Source: Strongylocentrotus purpuratus (taxonomy: Eukaryota; Echinodermata; Echinoidea; Camarodonta; Strongylocentrotidae). From it: DNA of 64,000 nucleotides. Positions 61,301 through 64,000 of this stretch are shown piece after piece. The stretch lies in assembly GCF_000002235.5 (NCBI RefSeq), contig NW_022145597.1, forward strand, positions 23,700,923 through 23,764,922. Direction: 5' to 3'. The translations under genes and the position numbers were made by a program. The notes beneath the pieces are model-generated. The model did not search any database. It was not told the origin of the DNA and saw only the letters and a list, made by a program, of their open reading frames with translations. Position 1 is the stretch's first letter. Every line of letters begins with the position of its first letter.

Positions 61301-63978
61301 TCATTCAGTGACTTGCCCTTGAAAGAAGCTGCACAGTCATACACCACTCTAATTTTTTGCTTCTGTGGGTGATATACACCGTGGTGAGGAATAAACCACA
61401 TCTTTCCATCTTCTCTAAGGAACTCGTCTTCTGGTACTCTTTCAGCGTACTGTTTGTTCAGCACCTTATCCATAAACCCTGCATACTCCCTATGGAACTG
61501 CGGCTGTCTAGCGAACTTCCTCTGCAGGTGGTTGAGTCTCTGCTCTGCCATGGGCCTGTTGTTGGGCAGGTCGACGTCTCCCTTGAATGGCAGTCCGATT
61601 TGGTAATGCCCTTGTGTTAGCTTGATGGATCCTTCAACCTTTTCCATAAATCGTTTATCCTCTTTGGATTCTTCGACTTTATCTTCCATCAAGCGTTCTG
61701 AAAACTCAGTGTTGTAGAGATTATTTAGCTGTTGCTGAATATCTTCCATCACGTGGACTCTGTGGGAGGCTATCTTGGACCCACTTCTCTCTTGCTTGCA
61801 GCTTCCAAAAACCATCCACCCTATGATAGATTTGCAAGCGAATGGTCCGTCGTTCTGACTATTGATAACCTGCAGTGGTTCCATTGCTTTAGGGACGTTA
61901 TTGCCAATGAGGATGCCCACGTCTGCATTGATCTCCGGCAAGTTTATTTCTTGTAAGTAGGGCCATCTTGCAATGTCATTCCTTCTCAGTATGTCTGACT
62001 TGTCTACAGGGATGGGCTGTATGTAGACGTCAGAAAGTGGTATATATGTGTTCTCATTCACATCAGCTACCTCCAGGTCTTGCAGTATGCAGGTCTTGAC
62101 CAGCTTATCATCTGTTAATGTTTGAAGCTGGATAGTGCGCGTTCTTCCTCTGGCATTTAGTTTGTTTTTTAACTCTTCTGTGCAGAAAGTTGCGTTACTC
62201 CCGTTGTCAATGAATGCGTATGTGTGTACACATTTCCCTGTCTGCTTTGAGCGTACAGTCACAGGCACAATGGCCGGTTGGGAGTCCTGCATAGAAGTGC
62301 GGTTGGATAACGTGCGCTTTACGTCTGGGAAATTTTCATTTCCAATTTCTTCTCCTTCTGTTTGTCCTTCCGAGCTTTCCTCCTTCTTCCTATTAGCTCC
62401 AGCGTCGTCATTAGTACGTTGTTTCTCTGATTCACCATTCCTTTTCACTTGTTTCGATGGTGCCCAATCTCTATGAAGAAGGGTGGGGTGTAACCTTTGA
62501 CAAATCTTGCAGGTCGTCCTCTGTTTACAGTCCCTGGCAAGATGTGAAGACTGAAGGCAGGCAAAGCACAGTCCTTTGGATTTGCAAAATGCAAGTTTCT
62601 CCTCATGAGGTTTCTTTCCTAGGGCCTTGCATTCTGCTGTAAGGTGATTTTCCATGTCACAATACAAACACTTCGCTTCCTCGCTCTTCTTCATGCTGGA
62701 GCTGAAGCCCTGTTTCTTCCCTGGAAAGGGTTTTGTCTTTGTCTGCGTTTCTCCAGCTCTGGCAGGTCCTACAATATTGCCATAGATAGGGTTGTTGATT
62801 ATCCGGGCCTGTTTACTAATGAAACTAACCACGTCTTTGAATGAGAGTGGCTCGTCCCGATTCTGGAGTATGCCGTCGACATAGCTCCTCCATCTATCTC
62901 TCAGCCTGAACGGCAGCTTTGATATGACCATCTTCAAGTGTTGTGCGTGGTCAATCTCCTGTTGAAGGTGTAGGTCCTTAGCCAAATTGCCTAGCTCAGT
63001 CACAAACAATGAATAACTAAGCAGGCCCTCCGGATCCTCACCTCTAATGTTTGGCCATGCCATTGCCTTGATGATCATAGAGTCCAGAACATGATGCTTA
63101 TCGCCAAACTTGCTTTCTAGCAGCATTGTTGCCTTGTTGAATGCTGCCTTGGAATCACCTCCATACATGCAGCTTCTGACCATCTCATTCGCCTTTCCCC
63201 TAGTATATTGTTCCAAATAATATAGTTTGTCAGAGTCCTCCGATGTCTTGGACTCTATTACATGCTGAAAAGCCCTCTTAAAGGCGTGGTAGTTCAGGGG
63301 ATTCCCGTCGAAAGGCTGAATGTTCCTTTGCGGTAAGGCGGACTTCATATGACATTCTAAGAGCATGTACGTAAGTTGGGTTTGTTGTCGCTGCAGCTCT
63401 ACCCAATCAACATCACTATCAGAATTTGTTCCACTTACTCGTACATCTTGCAAATGTTCTCGGTTCTTGCGTCCTTGCGTTGAACTCTCTTCTGAGCAAT
63501 CTGCATTCTTGACTTTGTGACTTGTTTGGTTCCTATCACTTTCATGTGTTACATGAGCAAAGGTTGGTAATGCAGGTGGCTGGTGAAAAGCTACTGTATC
63601 GTCGAACTGCTGTAATGCTGCTGCTTGGGCTGTAGCTGCAGCTAATTCGGTCTCAACAGCAAGTTGCTCCTTTCTTCTAATTAAGTCCTGCTCTTCTTTC
63701 TCGAGCTCCTGTTTCCTTTTTAAACTCTTCAACTTTGCTTGCAATTCTGCTCTCTTCATGGCTGTTTCCATCAAAAATTTCCTGGAATGTGATGTTGATT
63801 TGCTTGATACTTGAGATACACTGTCATCTACTTCAACCCTCTCCATCGCTGAATGTTTTCCTGCGTTCATTGAAGGAGAGTCAAACAGTTGGCTGACTTC
63901 CATCCATGGGTCTCGATCATGCAGTAACGGGTCCATCCGAATACTAGTAGCTGGATCTTGTTCATCCTGCCCTTCCAT
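58309..63978 (-). CDS. BEL/Pao retrotransposon Gag-Pol polyprotein, intact
   Basis: A single stop-free frame of 1,889 residues from the first ATG (63978). The frame stays open to the window edge, so a start further upstream is possible. Order from the N-terminus: Glu/Lys/Ala-rich coiled coil (about 75-125); DUF1759 Gag-like domain (about 213-400); CCHC knuckles at 437-450 and 471-484, with a third Cys-rich motif from 490. Next come the aspartic protease with DNGS at 591-594 and the reverse transcriptase with catalytic Asp 922 and YVDD at 998-1001. RNase H has acidic residues at 1180, 1224, 1254 and 1300. The integrase has the zinc-binding HHCC (H1527, H1532, C1562, C1565) and the D1598, D1660, E1710 triad. 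A DUF5641 C-terminal domain covers about 1790-1885. All expected catalytic residues are present. No envelope-like frame follows. The element copies itself through RNA and integrates cDNA; this copy looks young and possibly active. Confidence 0.95.
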   Translation of the reverse strand: MEGQDEQDPATSIRMDPLLHDRDPWMEVSQLFDSPSMNAGKHSAMERVEVDDSVSQVSSKSTSHSRKFLMETAMKRAELQAKLKSLKRKQELEKEEQDLIRRKEQLAVETELAAATAQAAALQQFDDTVAFHQPPALPTFAHVTHESDRNQTSHKVKNADCSEESSTQGRKNREHLQDVRVSGTNSDSDVDWVELQRQQTQLTYMLLECHMKSALPQRNIQPFDGNPLNYHAFKRAFQHVIESKTSEDSDKLYYLEQYTRGKANEMVRSCMYGGDSKAAFNKATMLLESKFGDKHHVLDSMIIKAMAWPNIRGEDPEGLLSYSLFVTELGNLAKDLHLQQEIDHAQHLKMVISKLPFRLRDRWRSYVDGILQNRDEPLSFKDVVSFISKQARIINNPIYGNIVGPARAGETQTKTKPFPGKKQGFSSSMKKSEEAKCLYCDMENHLTAECKALGKKPHEEKLAFCKSKGLCFACLQSSHLARDCKQRTTCKICQRLHPTLLHRDWAPSKQVKRNGESEKQRTNDDAGANRKKEESSEGQTEGEEIGNENFPDVKRTLSNRTSMQDSQPAIVPVTVRSKQTGKCVHTYAFIDNGSNATFCTEELKNKLNARGRTRTIQLQTLTDDKLVKTCILQDLEVADVNENTYIPLSDVYIQPIPVDKSDILRRNDIARWPYLQEINLPEINADVGILIGNNVPKAMEPLQVINSQNDGPFACKSIIGWMVFGSCKQERSGSKIASHRVHVMEDIQQQLNNLYNTEFSERLMEDKVEESKEDKRFMEKVEGSIKLTQGHYQIGLPFKGDVDLPNNRPMAEQRLNHLQRKFARQPQFHREYAGFMDKVLNKQYAERVPEDEFLREDGKMWFIPHHGVYHPQKQKIRVVYDCAASFKGKSLNDNLLQGPDLTNSLVGVLTRFRQDRIAVMADIEAMFSQVKLLKEEKDLHRFLWWPDGNVAQPIEEYRMTVHVFGARSSPACANYALKRTAEDFAEDKVAHIIKRNFYVDDCLYSSSTVQEAAELSEGLQEACKKGGFHLTKWVSNDRRVLNAIPKEERASTVQELDFDKDKLPTERALGMLWHTDEDVFSFKIQLKDKPATRRGILSTVCSLFDPLGCASPVLLPAKHLLQTLCRLGLGWDETIPPDLLKKWETWKRELPRLSDFKLSRCLKPEGYENPKSVTLHHFADASEKGYGTVSYLRMVNTRDEVQCSFLLSKSRVAPLKQTSIPRMELTAATVAVRIDKMVKQELDIPVDETFFWTDSTSVLQYIQSETGRFKTFVANRVALIQEGSESSQWHHIETSLNPADVCSRGVKVDRFLAMRFWKEGPEFLQASEDQWPKQPRNASHDVNNDPEVKKKKMYVTEVSEVTASESKCMATAVSKEEEDDVLERLINHYSDWYHLRKGVAWLLKLKGLLKEKMKGQQNTRENPPMLLTVEDIRQAEEAILIHVQDRAFPVEVVALRKQAHDVNQRTGRLQPGVRKSSPIYKLDPQMDNGLLRVGGRLNKAALPEEAKHPVILPKRGHVSELILRHIHENSGHMGRNYVLAKLQQRYHIVGAISAIRKVVKKCVKCRRQRGRVIQQKMADLPIDRLRPDDPPFTRVGVDYFGPIGVKRGRSTVKRYGVVFTCLAIRAIHIEKADSLDTDSCIAAIRRFIARRGAVREMRSDNGTNLVGAEKELRKELESWNQAQLSNSLLQVNIKWTFNPPGGSHHGGVWERQIRTIRQLLFFLTKQQTMTDESLQTLFCEIEGIINFRPITRVSDDANDLEALTPNKLLTLKATPMLPPSVSRQTDCYARRRWRQVQYLADVFWRRWLREYLPQLQARQKWVHPSRNIQVGDVVLVVNETAPRNFWLMGVIIGITPDRQGMVRRAEVKTKTGTYSRPISKLCLLLEGDS

Positions 63979-64000
63979 GATGATCTGATCCACTGACACA

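Noticed and set aside
58679..62844. Multiple plus-strand frames over the retrotransposon
   Set aside because: Antisense shadows of the BEL/Pao polyprotein.
1..64000. CRISPR array, bacterial operon or phage
   Set aside because: The tandem arrays have no direct repeat/unique spacer pattern, and all recognisable genes and repeats are of animal type.

Overview
This is 64 kb of AT-rich, gene-poor animal DNA dominated by mobile elements and simple repeats. The eukaryotic signs are tRNA-derived SINEs, TTAA- and 3-bp-target terminal-inverted-repeat elements, a Harbinger transposon, a BEL/Pao LTR retrotransposon, long (CT/GA)n tracts and a GT-bounded exon. The repeat mix (BEL/Pao, Harbinger, SINE tails resembling L2-clade LINEs, many poly-G tracts) suggests a marine invertebrate deuterostome, perhaps an echinoderm. 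That is inference; nothing here fixes the species.

Layout. 1-12.3 kb: no gene; a G-tract element, a roughly 490-bp (AGT)n array, a SINE head, a TTAA MITE and (GA)n blocks. 12.3-13.65 kb: the only candidate cellular gene, a promoter-like stretch followed by one plus-strand exon encoding a signal peptide and a Cys-containing segment, ending at a strong splice donor; no later exon was found. 13.65-20.4 kb: repeats and featureless DNA. 20.46-22.61 kb: a complete-looking Harbinger element with 49-bp inverted repeats, dense GGCGCCA-type subterminal repeats and a frameshifted minus-strand transposase pseudogene that still has a TATA/initiator promoter. 22.7-46.4 kb: two approximately 200-bp-period tandem arrays, two more copies of the TTAA MITE, a nested-hairpin MITE, a 646-bp TTAA element full of ACGCGGT repeats, SINE fragments and several G-tract elements. 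47.4-48 kb: a tandem array whose units carry splice-acceptor-like sequences. 48-57.7 kb: a nearly full-length SINE, a GGT/GAT array and featureless DNA. 57.7-64 kb: an uninterrupted BEL/Pao polyprotein on the minus strand running to the window edge, followed by a candidate 3' LTR with a duplicated segment.

Functionally, the retrotransposon is the only element here whose protein looks intact. The Harbinger copy cannot make its own transposase, but its ends look usable in trans. The MITEs and SINEs depend on enzymes encoded elsewhere. I found no convincing new biological system. The most unusual structures are the Harbinger subterminal arrays, the G-tract element family and the acceptor-bearing tandem array.
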